Assembly: GCF_018224955.1 (NCBI RefSeq)
Contig: NZ_JAGTUU010000009.1
Span: 62,001 to 126,000, forward strand
From: Thetidibacter halocola
GTDB taxonomy: Bacteria > Pseudomonadota > Alphaproteobacteria > Rhodobacterales > Rhodobacteraceae
Direction of reading: 5' to 3'
DNA: 64,000 bases
The notes beneath the pieces are model-generated. The model worked only from the letters and a program-made list of their open reading frames with translations. It was not told the DNA's origin and did no database searches. A program made the position numbers and the translations under genes. Within the stretch, counting starts at the first letter, position 1; every line of letters begins with the position of its first letter. This document shows positions 42,523 through 52,171 of the stretch, piece after piece.

Positions 42523-43893
42523 TCAGGCGACCTCGGCCACTGTGGCCCCGCCCAGCGCATTCAGGAAGCGCCGCGTCCACCAGCCGATATCCTCGTCGTC
42601 GACTGCTTTCCACAGCGCGGCGTGCCGCGAGCGGCGCTCTGCCAGCGTCATGGTCAGCGCCCGCCGCAGCGCCTGCGCCATGTCCTGCGCGTCGTAGGGG
42701 TTCACGATCAGCGCCTGCGGCATCTGTTCCGCCGCGCCGGCGAAATGCGACAGGATCAGCACGCCGGGATTGGCCGGGTCCTGCGCGGCGACGAACTCCT
42801 TGGCCACCAGGTTCATCCCGTCCGCCAGCGGCGTCACCATCGCCACGTCCGCCCGGCGATACAGTCCCGCCAGGTCGTCGCGGGGAACCGGACGGCGGAT
42901 GTAGCGGATCGGCGTCCAGTCGATCTCGCCATGTTCGCCATTGATGGACCCCGTCGTCAGGTCCAACTGCATCCGGATGTCCTGGTAGGCATCGACATCC
43001 TCGCGCGAGGGCGGCGCGATCTGCAACAGCGTCGCCTGCGGATCGTCCCCGGACCGCGCAGAGAGATAGGCGCCGAACCCGGCAAAGCGCTGCACCAGAC
43101 CCTTGGAGTAGTCCAGCCGGTCGACGCCCAGCACCAGCTTCTGTTGCGGCGGCATGGCGATGCGATCCCCGCCGGCCGACTTCGCCGCCGTCTCGCGATA
43201 GCCCTTCGCGTCGATGCCGATGGGGCAGGCCAGCGGCAGAACCTCTCGCCCGCGCAGCCGGATCGGCCCGTCACCCAGCGCACCGGACACGCCGTTGCGA
43301 TCGAACAGGATGCGCAGCCGCTCCACATCCGCCCGCGTCTGGACCCCGAAGACGTCGTAACCCGCGACCCAGTCCGGCAGGACGGCGGCCTCTGGCAGTG
43401 CGGGCACGTCGGTGGCCACGGGGAAGGGGATATGCAGGAAGAAACCGATCCGGTTCGTCACGCCCAGACGGCGCAATTCGTGCGCCAGCGGCAGGAAATG
43501 GTAATCCTGCACCCACAGCACATCGTCGGGGCGCAGGAAATCGGCCAGCAGGCCCGCCAGCCGCGCGTTCACCCCGAGATAGCCCTCGGCAAATCCCGGC
43601 TGCACGTCCATGAGGTCGGCACGGCGGTGGAACAGAGGCCAGAGCACCGAGTTGGCATAGCCGAGGTAATAGGTCTCGAACTCCTGCGGCGTCAGGTCGA
43701 AGGCGAGGCGCGTGTAGGCGCCGGTCGCGACGGTGCGGAACCCTTCGTCGGGCGTCGCTGTCGGCTCGGCGGCGGCGCCGATCCAGATGCCGCCGCGCTG
43801 CGTCAGGCAATCGTGCAAGGCGACGACCAGCCCGCCCGAGGGTTGCGCCTCGGTCGGGATACGGTTCGATAGGACGATCAGTCTGCCGGTCAT
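42523..43893 (-). CDS. otsA: Trehalose-6-phosphate synthase
   Basis: Joins UDP- or GDP-glucose and glucose 6-phosphate to trehalose 6-phosphate, part of osmoprotection. The 456-residue GT20 enzyme opens R-L-I-V-L-S-N-R-I-P (family start), with W-V-Q-D-Y-H (about 125-130), F-F-L-H-I-P-F-P (about 147-154), G-V-D-R-L-D-Y-S-K-G-L (about 263-273) and near the end T-P-L-A-D-G-M-N-L-V-A-K-E. The start at 43893 overlaps the otsB stop by 4 bp; the frame extends 8 codons further. It is the downstream gene of an otsB-otsA unit. Confidence 0.94.
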   Translation of the reverse strand: MTGRLIVLSNRIPTEAQPSGGLVVALHDCLTQRGGIWIGAAAEPTATPDEGFRTVATGAYTRLAFDLTPQEFETYYLGYANSVLWPLFHRRADLMDVQPGFAEGYLGVNARLAGLLADFLRPDDVLWVQDYHFLPLAHELRRLGVTNRIGFFLHIPFPVATDVPALPEAAVLPDWVAGYDVFGVQTRADVERLRILFDRNGVSGALGDGPIRLRGREVLPLACPIGIDAKGYRETAAKSAGGDRIAMPPQQKLVLGVDRLDYSKGLVQRFAGFGAYLSARSGDDPQATLLQIAPPSREDVDAYQDIRMQLDLTTGSINGEHGEIDWTPIRYIRRPVPRDDLAGLYRRADVAMVTPLADGMNLVAKEFVAAQDPANPGVLILSHFAGAAEQMPQALIVNPYDAQDMAQALRRALTMTLAERRSRHAALWKAVDDEDIGWWTRRFLNALGGATVAEVA

Positions 43894-44648
43894 CTCGCGG
43901 TCTCCAGTCCTGCCCAATGGGTCAGTGCGGCGCGCAGCGCGGCGGGCGCGTCGAGCCGATGGGGCGCGGCGCTGGGACCCTTGCCCACCTTGATGGCCGT
44001 CCCCCCTGCTTGCAGGCAGAACGCCATGGCGGGCTCGTCGGTTGCATCGTCACCGCAGAAAATTGCCGCCCGGCCGGCAAAGGGCGGCAGCTGCAAGAGC
44101 GCTGCCACCGCGCGATCCTTGCCGATATCGTCGGGTCGCAGTTCCACCGCCATCTTGGACTGGTGCGCCTCTATCCCCGGCGCAGAGCCGGCCAGCGCGG
44201 CCAGCCTGTCCTGCACCCAGGCCTCGTGCCCGGGCGCGCGGCGATAATGCAGGACGCAGCCGGTGGGCTTTGGCTCGGCCAGAAGGCCCGGCGCCTCGGC
44301 GGCCAGCGCCTGAACCTCGGACCAGAGCCGCGCCAGCAGGGCCGATCCCGCCAGCGGATGCCGCGAGATACGCCCGTCCAGCCGGGTTTCGGCACCGTGG
44401 CCGCCGATCAGCGGGCCGCCATAGCCTGGAAGGAAACCGGCGAGATCATCGATGGCTCGGCCCGAAACCAGCGCCAGCGCGCCACCCGTGGCCCGAGCCA
44501 GATCGTCCAGCAAGGAGGGAAGGCCGGGGTCGATGGCGATGCCCCCCGGCGTCTCGGCCAGGTCGACAAGCGTGCCGTCGAAATCCAGCAGCAGGGCTGC
44601 GCCGCCGGGCTGAGGCAGCGCGCGGGAGACTGTCGCGAAAGCGTTCAT
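43890..44648 (-). CDS. otsB: Trehalose-6-phosphate phosphatase
   Basis: Removes phosphate from trehalose 6-phosphate; a cytosolic HAD-family enzyme. About 252 residues with motif I D-F-D-G-T-L-V-D (near residue 22), A-L-V-S-G-R (about 61-66) and the late F-C-G-D-D-A-T-D-E (about 197-205). The start at 44648 is chosen next to the family start; an ATG 12 bases upstream is equally possible. otsA is downstream and overlaps it, so the pathway is one unit with reversed order relative to E. coli. Confidence 0.9.
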   Translation of the reverse strand: MNAFATVSRALPQPGGAALLLDFDGTLVDLAETPGGIAIDPGLPSLLDDLARATGGALALVSGRAIDDLAGFLPGYGGPLIGGHGAETRLDGRISRHPLAGSALLARLWSEVQALAAEAPGLLAEPKPTGCVLHYRRAPGHEAWVQDRLAALAGSAPGIEAHQSKMAVELRPDDIGKDRAVAALLQLPPFAGRAAIFCGDDATDEPAMAFCLQAGGTAIKVGKGPSAAPHRLDAPAALRAALTHWAGLETAR

Positions 44649-44711
44649 CACCCAGAACACATAGTGCCGCAGCGCAGAATTTCCACCCTGCGCCGCGGCA
44701 AGCGCACCGGA

Positions 44712-45473
44712 TCAGCGGCGCGGATCTTCGTCGTCGTCGTCATCGTCGCCGCCCGCGGGCAGCTTGAAGAAGCTTTCGGCATCGCTGAAATCGGGCTCGT
44801 CCTCGTCCTCGTCATCCTCGCCGCGCGGGTCGGACAGGCTGAAGGTCTCGAGCCCCTCGATCGCGGTGGGCAGACGCGGCTCTGTCTCCATCCCGAGGCT
44901 CTGCTCGGTCGAGACCAGCTTGCGGCGCTCGTCGTCGGTCATCACGGCCTCGGCCTTCTTTGCGGCCTTGGCCACGGCATCGTCCAGTTCGGACTGGCGG
45001 CACAGACCCAGCGCGACCGGGTCGATCGGCTGCATGTTCTGGATGTCCCAGTGGGTGCGGTCGCGGATCGTCTGGATGGTCGGCTTGGTCGTGCCGACCA
45101 GCTTGGCGATCTGGCTGTCGGTCAACTCGGGATGGAACTTGACCAGCCAGAGGATCGCGTTGGGACGGTCCTTGCGCTTGGACAGCGGGGTATAACGCGG
45201 GCCACGGCGCTTGTCCTCGTCCTCGGCGGCGGGGTTGTGCTTGAGCCGCATCTTGTAGAGCGGGTCCTTTTCGGCGCGCTCGACCTCGGCCTGGTCCAGC
45301 TGGTTGTTGGCGACCGGGTCAAAGCCCTTGACGCCGACAGCGACGTCGCCATCGGCGATGCCCTGGATCTCGAGCTCGTGGAAGCCGGTGAAATCGGCGA
45401 TCTGCTTGAAGTTCAGCGTGGTGTTGTCCACCAGCCAGACGGCGGTCGCCTTGGGATGCAGCAGCTTTGCCAT
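44712..45473 (-). CDS. Cell cycle transcriptional regulator TrcR (DUF1013)
   Basis: A 253-residue protein of the alphaproteobacterial DUF1013 family, recently called TrcR for its role in cell-cycle gene expression in Sinorhizobium and Caulobacter relatives. It starts M-A-K-L-L-H-P-K-A-T-A-V-W-L-V-D-N, with E-I-Q-G-I-A-D-G-D-V-A (35-45) and a helix-turn-helix-like S-Q-I-A-K-L-V-G-T-T-K-P-T-I-Q-T-I-R (about 120-137). The C terminus is highly acidic. AAGGAG lies 8 bases ahead of the ATG. It is divergent from the RNase T2 gene and upstream of otsB. Confidence 0.88.
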   Translation of the reverse strand: MAKLLHPKATAVWLVDNTTLNFKQIADFTGFHELEIQGIADGDVAVGVKGFDPVANNQLDQAEVERAEKDPLYKMRLKHNPAAEDEDKRRGPRYTPLSKRKDRPNAILWLVKFHPELTDSQIAKLVGTTKPTIQTIRDRTHWDIQNMQPIDPVALGLCRQSELDDAVAKAAKKAEAVMTDDERRKLVSTEQSLGMETEPRLPTAIEGLETFSLSDPRGEDDEDEDEPDFSDAESFFKLPAGGDDDDDDEDPRR

Positions 45474-45494
45474 GTCGTTTTCTCCTTGTCGTCG

Positions 45495-45564
45495 GACAAC
45501 GGAAATCCTGGCGCCGGGCTTGCGCCTCGGCGGTTCCGGAGGGCCGGAACAAGTTGCCGTTGTC
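45495..45564. promoter_or_regulatory. Inverted repeats in the trcR/RNase T2 divergent region
   Basis: GACAACGG (45495-45502) and CCGTTGTC (45557-45564) are perfect inverted 8-mers, and between them GTTCCGG/CCGGAAC (45533-45539 with 45544-45550) forms a second perfect 7-bp palindrome. They lie between the two divergent starts. Operator or structured leader; role unknown. Confidence 0.35.
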
Positions 45565-45614
45565 GGGAAACTCGGCGCGTATATAGTCGTCCGGGGCCAA
45601 GAGGGAAAGAGAAA

Positions 45615-46238
45615 ATGCGCTGGCTGGTTGCCCTGCTGCTGAGCGTCACCGCCGCCCTGGCCGAGGGCGAGCGGGCAGGCGAGTTCGATTACTATGTGCT
45701 GGCGCTCAGCTGGTCGCCCACCTGGTGCGCGCTGGAGGGCGATGCCCGCCGAAGCCCGCAATGCGACGAGGACCACGGCTGGATCCTGCACGGGCTCTGG
45801 CCGCAATATCATCGTGGCTGGCCGTCCTATTGCGCCACGCCGCAGCGCCCGCCGACCCGCGCCATGACCGCAGGGATGGCGGACATCATGGGCACGCCGG
45901 GCCTGGCCTGGCACCAGTGGAACAAGCATGGCAGCTGTTCGGGCCTGTCGGCGGAAGACTATTTCGCCACAGCCCGGCGCGCCTATGACGCCGTGAACCG
46001 CCCGCCCGTGTTCCGCGCGCTGGAGCAGCCCGTCTCCCTGCCCGCGCAGGTGGTCGAAGAGGCATTCCTCAAGGCCAATCCCGGCTGGGAGGCGGACATG
46101 CTGACCATCACCTGCAAGGCCGGCCGCATCCAGGAGGCGCGGCTGTGCCTGTCGAAAACGCTCGACCCGGTGCCCTGCGGCCGCGACGTGGTGCGCGACT
46201 GCACGATGCGCGACGCGCTGCTCGACCCAGTGCGCTGA
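45615..46238 (+). CDS. RNase T2 family protein
   Basis: Exported acid-type ribonuclease fold. 207 residues with a signal peptide (M-R-W-L-V-A-L-L-L-S-V-T-A-A-L-A, then E-G). CAS I is W-I-L-H-G-L-W-P-Q (57-65, catalytic His59). CAS II reads W-H-Q-W-N-K-H-G-S-C (99-108): His100 and His105 are present, but the catalytic Glu of H-E-x-x-K-H is Gln101. Cysteines C38, C50, C73, C108 fit disulfides. Activity may be lowered or altered by the Glu to Gln change. Confidence 0.88.
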   Translation: MRWLVALLLSVTAALAEGERAGEFDYYVLALSWSPTWCALEGDARRSPQCDEDHGWILHGLWPQYHRGWPSYCATPQRPPTRAMTAGMADIMGTPGLAWHQWNKHGSCSGLSAEDYFATARRAYDAVNRPPVFRALEQPVSLPAQVVEEAFLKANPGWEADMLTITCKAGRIQEARLCLSKTLDPVPCGRDVVRDCTMRDALLDPVR

Positions 46239-46393
46239 TCCCGCCGTCGCGCCACGGGCAGGCCTCTGACCGTTCCGAACCCCTCCCGCGGAATTCGTGA
46301 ACCGAAGAAGCCGGGACGCGGGGGCACGGAATGGGCTTTTCCAAATGCGCCCCGCGCCATATCGTTGGCCCGCGCAACAAACGGGAGGGGATC

Positions 46394-48019
46394 ATGGGCT
46401 GGATGAAGGACGAGACCGGGCTGGGCCGGACCGCGGCGAATTACGTGCCACTGACGCCACTGTCCTTCCTGACGCGCGCGGCCCAGATCTGGCCGGATCA
46501 CCTGGCGGTCGTCTACGGCGCGCATCGCAAGACCTATGCCGAATACATCGAGCGGGTGACGCGGCTGGCCTCGGCGCTGGCGGGGTTGGGGGTAAGTCCC
46601 GGCGACGTTGTGGCGACGATCCTGCCCAACATTCCCGCCCAGGCAGAGGCGCATTTCGGCGTGCCCGCCTGTGGCGCGGTGCTGAACACGATCAACACGC
46701 GGCTCGATCCCGATACGGTCGCCTATATCCTCGATCATGGCGAGGCGAAGGTGGTGCTGGTCGACCCGCAATTCCTGCCGCTGCTGGCCGAGGCGCTGGA
46801 ACGGATGGACGGGTCGGCGCCGGTCATCATCGAGGTTCCCGACGACCATGCTGGCGTCCATGCCGGCGGACACTACCGGACCTACGAGGACCTGCTGGAC
46901 TCGGGCGATCCGGGTTTCGCCTGGATCATGCCCGAGGACGAGTGGGAGAGCATCGCGCTCAACTACACCTCCGGCACGACGGGGCGGCCCAAGGGTGTCG
47001 TCTATCACCATCGCGGCGCCTACCTGAATGCCATGGGGCAAGTCCTGTCCTGGCGGATCGTGCTGCACCCGGTCTACCTGACCATCGTGCCGCTGTTCCA
47101 CTGCAACGGCTGGTGCCACACCTGGATGATGCCGGCGGTGGGCGGCACGGTCGTCTGCTGCCGCGACATCACGGCGAAGAACATCTTCGACGCCATCGCG
47201 GACGAGGGCGCAACCCATTTCGGCGGCGCGCCGATCGTGCTGAACACGTTGGTGAACGCACCCGCGGCGCAACGCCGTGAGTTCTCGCACATTGTCGAGG
47301 TGTTTACCGCGGGTGCGCCCCCCGCCCCGGCGACGCTCGCCAAGATCGAGCCGATGGGCTTCAACGTCACCCAGGTCTACGGCCTGACCGAGACCTACGG
47401 CCCCGCCACCGAATCCACCTGGCAAGCGAAGTGGGAGCACACCAAAGGCGACGCGCGCGCCGCGGTGAAGGCACGGCAGGGCGTCGCCATGCCCTTCATG
47501 GAGCATGTTACCGTCTGGGACGAGGCCGGGGCTGAGGTGGCGTGCGACGGCGCAACCAAGGGCGAGATCGTGTTTCGCGGCAACGGCGTGATGAAAGGCT
47601 ATCTCAAGAACCCCAAGGCCACCGAAGAGGCGTTCGCGGGCGGCTATTTCCATTCCGGCGACATCGCCGTTCTGCATCCCGACAGTTACCTTCAGATCGC
47701 GGACCGGGCGAAGGACATCATCATCTCGGGTGGAGAGAACATCAGTTCGGTCGAGGTGGAATCCTGCCTGATGGGCCATGACGCGGTGCTGCTTTGCGCC
47801 GTGGTGGCCAAGCCGGACGAGAAATGGGGCGAAGTGCCCTGCGCCTTCGTCGAGTTGAAGGACGGTCATGACGCGACCGAGGCCGACCTGATCGCCTATG
47901 CGCGCCAGCACCTCGCCGGGTTCAAGACGCCGAAAAAGGTGGTGTTCCAGGAACTGCCCAAGACCTCGACCGGCAAGATCCAGAAATTCGAACTGCGCAA
48001 GATCGCCAGGGAAGTTTGA
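46394..48019 (+). CDS. Acyl-CoA synthetase (AMP-forming)
   Basis: A 541-residue ANL-superfamily ligase activating a carboxylic acid with ATP and CoA. The phosphate-binding Y-T-S-G-T-T-G-R-P-K-G (about 197-207), A-motif V-Y-G-L-T-E-T-Y-G (about 331-339), Y-F-H-S-G-D (about 419-424) and catalytic Lys region T-S-T-G-K-I-Q-K (about 527-534) are all intact. Length and pattern fit medium-chain or 3-methylmercaptopropionyl-CoA (DmdB-like) ligases known in roseobacters, so a DMSP role is possible but not shown. Start at 46394 has GGGAGGGG 5 bases upstream. Confidence 0.9.
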   Translation: MGWMKDETGLGRTAANYVPLTPLSFLTRAAQIWPDHLAVVYGAHRKTYAEYIERVTRLASALAGLGVSPGDVVATILPNIPAQAEAHFGVPACGAVLNTINTRLDPDTVAYILDHGEAKVVLVDPQFLPLLAEALERMDGSAPVIIEVPDDHAGVHAGGHYRTYEDLLDSGDPGFAWIMPEDEWESIALNYTSGTTGRPKGVVYHHRGAYLNAMGQVLSWRIVLHPVYLTIVPLFHCNGWCHTWMMPAVGGTVVCCRDITAKNIFDAIADEGATHFGGAPIVLNTLVNAPAAQRREFSHIVEVFTAGAPPAPATLAKIEPMGFNVTQVYGLTETYGPATESTWQAKWEHTKGDARAAVKARQGVAMPFMEHVTVWDEAGAEVACDGATKGEIVFRGNGVMKGYLKNPKATEEAFAGGYFHSGDIAVLHPDSYLQIADRAKDIIISGGENISSVEVESCLMGHDAVLLCAVVAKPDEKWGEVPCAFVELKDGHDATEADLIAYARQHLAGFKTPKKVVFQELPKTSTGKIQKFELRKIAREV

Positions 48020-48062
48020 CCCTGCTTGCGTGGTCCGGGCGGCCTGCCTTACCGTCGCGCCC

Positions 48063-48704
48063 ATGATCGTGTCGCGCGGGCGCCGCTACATCTTTGTCCA
48101 CATCCCCAAGACCGGCGGCACCTCGATGGCGCTGGCGCTGGAGGCGCGGGCGATGAAGGATGACATCCTGATCGGAGACACGCCGAAGGCGCAGCGCCGC
48201 AAGGGGCGGCTGAAGGGGCTGACCTCGGCAGGCCGTCTGTGGAAGCACTCCACACTGGCCGATCTCGACGGGGTGGTGAGCGGCACCGAGATGGACGGGA
48301 TGCGGGTCTTCACCCTTATCCGCAACCCGTGGGACCGGCTGGTGAGTTATTACCACTGGCTGCGCGCGCAGGAGTTCGACCATGATGCCGTGACGCTTGC
48401 CCGGACGCATGATTTCGCGGGCTTCCTGCGCCATCCGCACACCATGGCCAGCCTCAAGGCATGGCCTTATGGCCGTTACGTCCGCGACTTGACGGGGGCG
48501 GAACGCCCGGCGCTTTTCCTGCGTCTGGAGCAACTGGACAAGGACATGGCCCCATTGGCCGCGCACCTCGGTTTCACCCCGGACCTGCCGCATGTGAACC
48601 GCTCCGACCGTGGCGATTACCGCGACCATTACGACGCCGCGCTGGCCGATCACGTCGCCGACCTCTGCGCGCAGGACATCGCCCGCTTCGGCTACACGTT
48701 CTGA
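48063..48704 (+). CDS. Sulfotransferase family protein
   Basis: A 213-residue protein with the sulfotransferase PAPS-binding loops: [12 protein letters not shown] (11-22) for the 5'-phosphosulfate and [14 protein letters not shown] (about 83-96) for the 3'-phosphate. It resembles the bacterial Sulfotransfer_2 branch, often acting on glycans or lipids. No signal peptide is visible, so it is cytosolic or loosely membrane-bound. It lies after the acyl-CoA synthetase gene, and its substrate is unknown. Confidence 0.85.
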   Translation: MIVSRGRRYIFVHIPKTGGTSMALALEARAMKDDILIGDTPKAQRRKGRLKGLTSAGRLWKHSTLADLDGVVSGTEMDGMRVFTLIRNPWDRLVSYYHWLRAQEFDHDAVTLARTHDFAGFLRHPHTMASLKAWPYGRYVRDLTGAERPALFLRLEQLDKDMAPLAAHLGFTPDLPHVNRSDRGDYRDHYDAALADHVADLCAQDIARFGYTF

Positions 48705-48777
48705 CCGCCGCCCCGTCGCTTGCCCCCCCTGCGCCCTTCCGCTAGAGGGGGCGCGACCCAAGCCGGAGCCCCGAGTC

Positions 48778-50271
48778 ATGGCCAAGGACAAGAAATCTCT
48801 CCGCCCGCGGGCGCAGACCCCCAAGGGGTTCCGCGACTATTTCGGCGCCGAGGTGTCGGACCGCGCCGAGATGCTGCGCGCCATCATGCAGGTCTACCAT
48901 CGCTACGGCTTTGACGCGCTGGAATCCTCGGCGGTCGAGACGGTCGAGGCGCTGGGCAAGTTCCTGCCCGACGTGGACCGTCCGAACGAGGGCGTGTTCG
49001 CCTGGGAGGATGACGATGACGGCTGGGTGGCGCTGCGCTATGACCTGACCGCGCCGCTTGCCCGCGTCTATGCCCAGCACCGCAACGACCTGCCCCTGCC
49101 CTATCGCCGCTATGCGATGGGCCCGGTCTGGCGGAATGAAAAGCCGGGGCCGGGGCGCTTCCGCCAGTTCTACCAGTGCGACGCGGACACCGTGGGCGCG
49201 GCCAGCGTCGCGGCGGATGCCGAGATCTGCGCCATGCTGGCCGATTGCCTCGAAACCGTGGGCATCCCGCGCGGCGACTACCTGATCCGGGTGAACAACC
49301 GGAAGGTTCTGAATGGCGTGCTCGAGGTGATGGGCCTCAAGGACGACGACCAGCGCGCCGCCGTGCTGCGCACCATCGACAAGTTCGACAAGGTCGGCGA
49401 GGCCGGGGTGCGCGAGTTGCTGGGAAAGGGGCGGCTGGACGCCTCGGGCGCCTATATCGACGGCGTGGGTCTGGCTCCGGATCAGGCAGAGCCGGTCATC
49501 GCCTTCCTGACCTCGGGGCGGCTCGAGGCCGCCGACACGCTGGCCAACCTGCGCGATGCCATCGGCGAGTCACAGGTCGGCGACGAGGGGGTCTCGGAGC
49601 TTGAGGAAATCGCCGCTCTGCTGGCGGCGCAGGGCTACGGCCCCGACCGCATCATCATCGACCCCAGCGTGGTGCGCGGGCTGGGCTATTACACAGGGCC
49701 GGTCTTCGAGGCGGAGCTGACCTTCGAAATCCTCGACGACAAGGGCCGCAAGCGGCAGTTCGGCTCGGTCGCGGGCGGCGGGCGCTATGACGACCTGGTG
49801 AAGCGGTTCACCGGGCAGGCGGTGCCGGCGACGGGCGTCTCCATCGGCGTCGACCGGCTGCTGGCCGCGCTGCGGGAAAAGGGGCGGATCGGCGGGCAGG
49901 TCGCCGGGCCGGTCGTCGTGACCGTGATGGACCGCGACCGCATGGGCGACTACCAGCAGATGGTCGCGGAACTCCGGCAGGCGGGCATCCGCGCCGAGGT
50001 CTATCTCGGCAACCCCAAGAACTTCGGCAACCAGTTGAAATACGCGGACAAGCGGCAATCCCCCGTCGCGGTGATCGAGGGCGGCGACGAGAAGGCCAAT
50101 GGCGTCGTGCAGATCAAGGACCTGATCCTGGGCGCGAAAATCGCGCAGGACGCCACGCTGGAGGAATGGAAGGACCGCCCCAGCCAATACGAGGTGCCGC
50201 GCGGCGACCTGGTGGCGAAGGTTCGTGAAATACTCTCTGCACACAATCTGGATACAGGGGCGCAGGGGTGA
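48778..50271 (+). CDS. hisS: Histidyl-tRNA synthetase
   Basis: Class II aminoacyl-tRNA synthetase charging tRNA-His. The 497-residue protein has T-P-K-G-F-R-D-Y-F (family N terminus), motif 2 around [20 protein letters not shown] (about 115-134), and the histidine loop and motif 3 (G-L-G-Y-Y-T-G, then G-V-S-I-G-V-D-R-L). The C-terminal anticodon domain follows. Longer upstream frames are shadows. It overlaps hisZ by 4 bp and heads hisS-hisZ-hisG. Confidence 0.96.
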   Translation: MAKDKKSLRPRAQTPKGFRDYFGAEVSDRAEMLRAIMQVYHRYGFDALESSAVETVEALGKFLPDVDRPNEGVFAWEDDDDGWVALRYDLTAPLARVYAQHRNDLPLPYRRYAMGPVWRNEKPGPGRFRQFYQCDADTVGAASVAADAEICAMLADCLETVGIPRGDYLIRVNNRKVLNGVLEVMGLKDDDQRAAVLRTIDKFDKVGEAGVRELLGKGRLDASGAYIDGVGLAPDQAEPVIAFLTSGRLEAADTLANLRDAIGESQVGDEGVSELEEIAALLAAQGYGPDRIIIDPSVVRGLGYYTGPVFEAELTFEILDDKGRKRQFGSVAGGGRYDDLVKRFTGQAVPATGVSIGVDRLLAALREKGRIGGQVAGPVVVTVMDRDRMGDYQQMVAELRQAGIRAEVYLGNPKNFGNQLKYADKRQSPVAVIEGGDEKANGVVQIKDLILGAKIAQDATLEEWKDRPSQYEVPRGDLVAKVREILSAHNLDTGAQG

Positions 50272-51347
50272 GCCTCGTCTCTGTCGCCAAGGCCGCTCAA
50301 CTGCGCGCGGCCTTCGAATCCGCCGGGGCGATCCCGGTGGAAACGGGCGTGCTGCAACCGGCGGAGACGCTGCTGGACCTCTATGGCGAGGACATCCGCG
50401 CCCGTGCCTACGTGACCCACGACCCGGTACAGGGCGAGATGATGCTGCGCCCGGATTTCACCGTGCCGGTGGTGCAGATGCACATGTCGGACGGGGCCGA
50501 GCCCGCCCGCTACACCTATTCCGGCAAGGTCTTTCGCCGGCAGGAGAGGCACCCGGAACGGCCCGTCGAATACCTGCAGGTCGGCTTCGAGATCTTCGAC
50601 CGCGCCGATCCGGCGGCGGCAGATGCCGAGGTCTTTGCCCTGTTTGCCGACCTGCTCAAGGGCTACGCCCTGCGCGCCGTCACCGGCGATATCGGGGTGC
50701 TGACCGCCGCCGTGGCGGGTCTTGGCGCCTCGGAGCGCCGTCATGCCGCGCTGATGCGCCATCTCTGGCGGCCGCGCCGGTTCCGCCAACTGCTCGACCG
50801 GTTCTCAGGCAAGACGCCGATGCCGCCCACGCGTCGCGCCCTGCTGGCCGAGGCCGACCCGATGGCTCGCGCGACGCCGATGATCGGCCTGCGCAGCGAG
50901 GCCGAGATCGCCGCCCGGATCGAGGCGCTGCGCGCCGATGCCGCCGAGCCGCCCCTGAGCGCCGAACAGGTGGCGCTGATCGACGCGGTGCTGGCGGTCA
51001 AGGCGCCGGGCCCCTTTGCGCTGGAACGGCTGCGCGACATCGCCGTGGACCTGCCCGCGCTGACGCCCGCGCTGACGCGCATGGCGCGGCGGCTGGAGGC
51101 GCTGTCGGCGCGCGGGGTCGACGTGGGCCGCCTCGGCTTCGAGGCCAGTTTCGGCCGCACCTCGATGGAATATTACGACGGCTTCGTCTTTGGCATGATC
51201 GCCGAGGCGCGCCCCGACCTGCCCCCCGTCGCCACCGGCGGGCGCTATGACGCGCTGACCCGCCGCCTGGGCCAGGGCCGCGAGATCCCCGCCGTAGGAG
51301 GCGTCATCCGGCCCGACGCGCTGATGCAGATGGAGGGCGCGGCATGA
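50268..51347 (+). CDS. hisZ: ATP phosphoribosyltransferase regulatory subunit
   Basis: HisZ is a catalytically inactive relative of HisRS that activates short HisG. The 359-residue protein keeps the class II synthetase fold (R-P-D-F-T-V-P-V-V and [11 protein letters not shown]) but lacks a synthetase C-terminal anticodon domain, and its partner hisG is the short form. The GTG start overlaps hisS, and hisG overlaps hisZ by 4 bp, so all three are coupled. Confidence 0.93.
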   Translation: MSLVSVAKAAQLRAAFESAGAIPVETGVLQPAETLLDLYGEDIRARAYVTHDPVQGEMMLRPDFTVPVVQMHMSDGAEPARYTYSGKVFRRQERHPERPVEYLQVGFEIFDRADPAAADAEVFALFADLLKGYALRAVTGDIGVLTAAVAGLGASERRHAALMRHLWRPRRFRQLLDRFSGKTPMPPTRRALLAEADPMARATPMIGLRSEAEIAARIEALRADAAEPPLSAEQVALIDAVLAVKAPGPFALERLRDIAVDLPALTPALTRMARRLEALSARGVDVGRLGFEASFGRTSMEYYDGFVFGMIAEARPDLPPVATGGRYDALTRRLGQGREIPAVGGVIRPDALMQMEGAA

Positions 51348-52033
51348 TCAAGCTGGGCGTGCCGTCCAAGGGCCGGCTGATGGAAAAGACCTTCGACTGG
51401 TTCGGCACGCGCGGTGTTTCGCTGTCGCGCACCGGGTCGGAACGCGAATACGCCGGCGCGGTGGACGGGGTCGAGAACGTGGCGCTGGTGCTGCTGTCGG
51501 CGGGCGAGATCCCTCGCGAACTGGCCGCCGGGCGCATCCACCTGGGCGTGACGGGCACCGACCTGATCCGCGAGAAGCTGGTGCAGTGGGACCAGAAGGT
51601 GGAACAGATGGCCGAGCTGGGCTTTGGCCATGCCGACCTGATCGTGGCCGTGCCCGCCTGCTGGGTCGACGTGGACACGCTGGACGACCTCGACGCCGCC
51701 GCCGCCGCCTTTCGTGCCCGGCACGGCCACCGGCTGCGCATTGCGACCAAGTATCACCGGCTGGTGCGCGACTATCTGCGTGACGGCGGGGTGTCGGATT
51801 ACCAGCTTGTCGACAGCCAGGGCGCGACCGAGGGCACGGTCGCCAACCTGACCGCCGAGGCCATCGCCGACATCACCTCGACCGGCGAGACGCTGCGCGC
51901 AAACCACCTCAAGGTGCTGGCCGAGGAACCCGTCCTGCGCAGCCAGGCGACGCTGTTCCGTTCGCGCTGCGCGCCGCTGGACGAGGCCGACCGCGCCACG
52001 CTGCGGCTGCTGCGCGACCGCATCGGGGTCTGA
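51344..52033 (+). CDS. hisG: ATP phosphoribosyltransferase catalytic subunit, short form
   Basis: First step of histidine synthesis: ATP plus PRPP to phosphoribosyl-ATP. The 229-residue length is the HisZ-dependent short form lacking the C-terminal histidine-binding domain. It starts [11 protein letters not shown], has the N-terminal R-E-Y-A-G region and the PRPP loop E-G-T-V-A-N-L-T-A-E-A-I-A-D (about 163-176). Together with hisZ it forms the hetero-octamer. The intergenic element copy B starts five bases after its stop. Confidence 0.95.
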   Translation: MIKLGVPSKGRLMEKTFDWFGTRGVSLSRTGSEREYAGAVDGVENVALVLLSAGEIPRELAAGRIHLGVTGTDLIREKLVQWDQKVEQMAELGFGHADLIVAVPACWVDVDTLDDLDAAAAAFRARHGHRLRIATKYHRLVRDYLRDGGVSDYQLVDSQGATEGTVANLTAEAIADITSTGETLRANHLKVLAEEPVLRSQATLFRSRCAPLDEADRATLRLLRDRIGV

Positions 52034-52037
52034 CCTC

Positions 52038-52070
52038 GGACCCCCGAAATATTTTTTTGCCAGAAGAAGC
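52038..52070 (+). repeat. Intergenic element, copy B
   Basis: GGACCCCCG, AAATATTTTTTT, then GCCAGAAGAAGC, five bases after the hisG stop on the same strand. It shares the motif order and the downstream position with copies A and C but lacks the leading GGGGGCTCTGCCCC part, so it is a shortened copy. Confidence 0.7.
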
Positions 52071-52171
52071 AGGGGCAGGTTTCCCGGATCGTCACCGCCG
52101 ATCGCGCTTTCACGATTGCACCGCGCGCGCGGACCGCTAGCTTGGGCGGCAAGCAAGAGGGAACCAGACCC

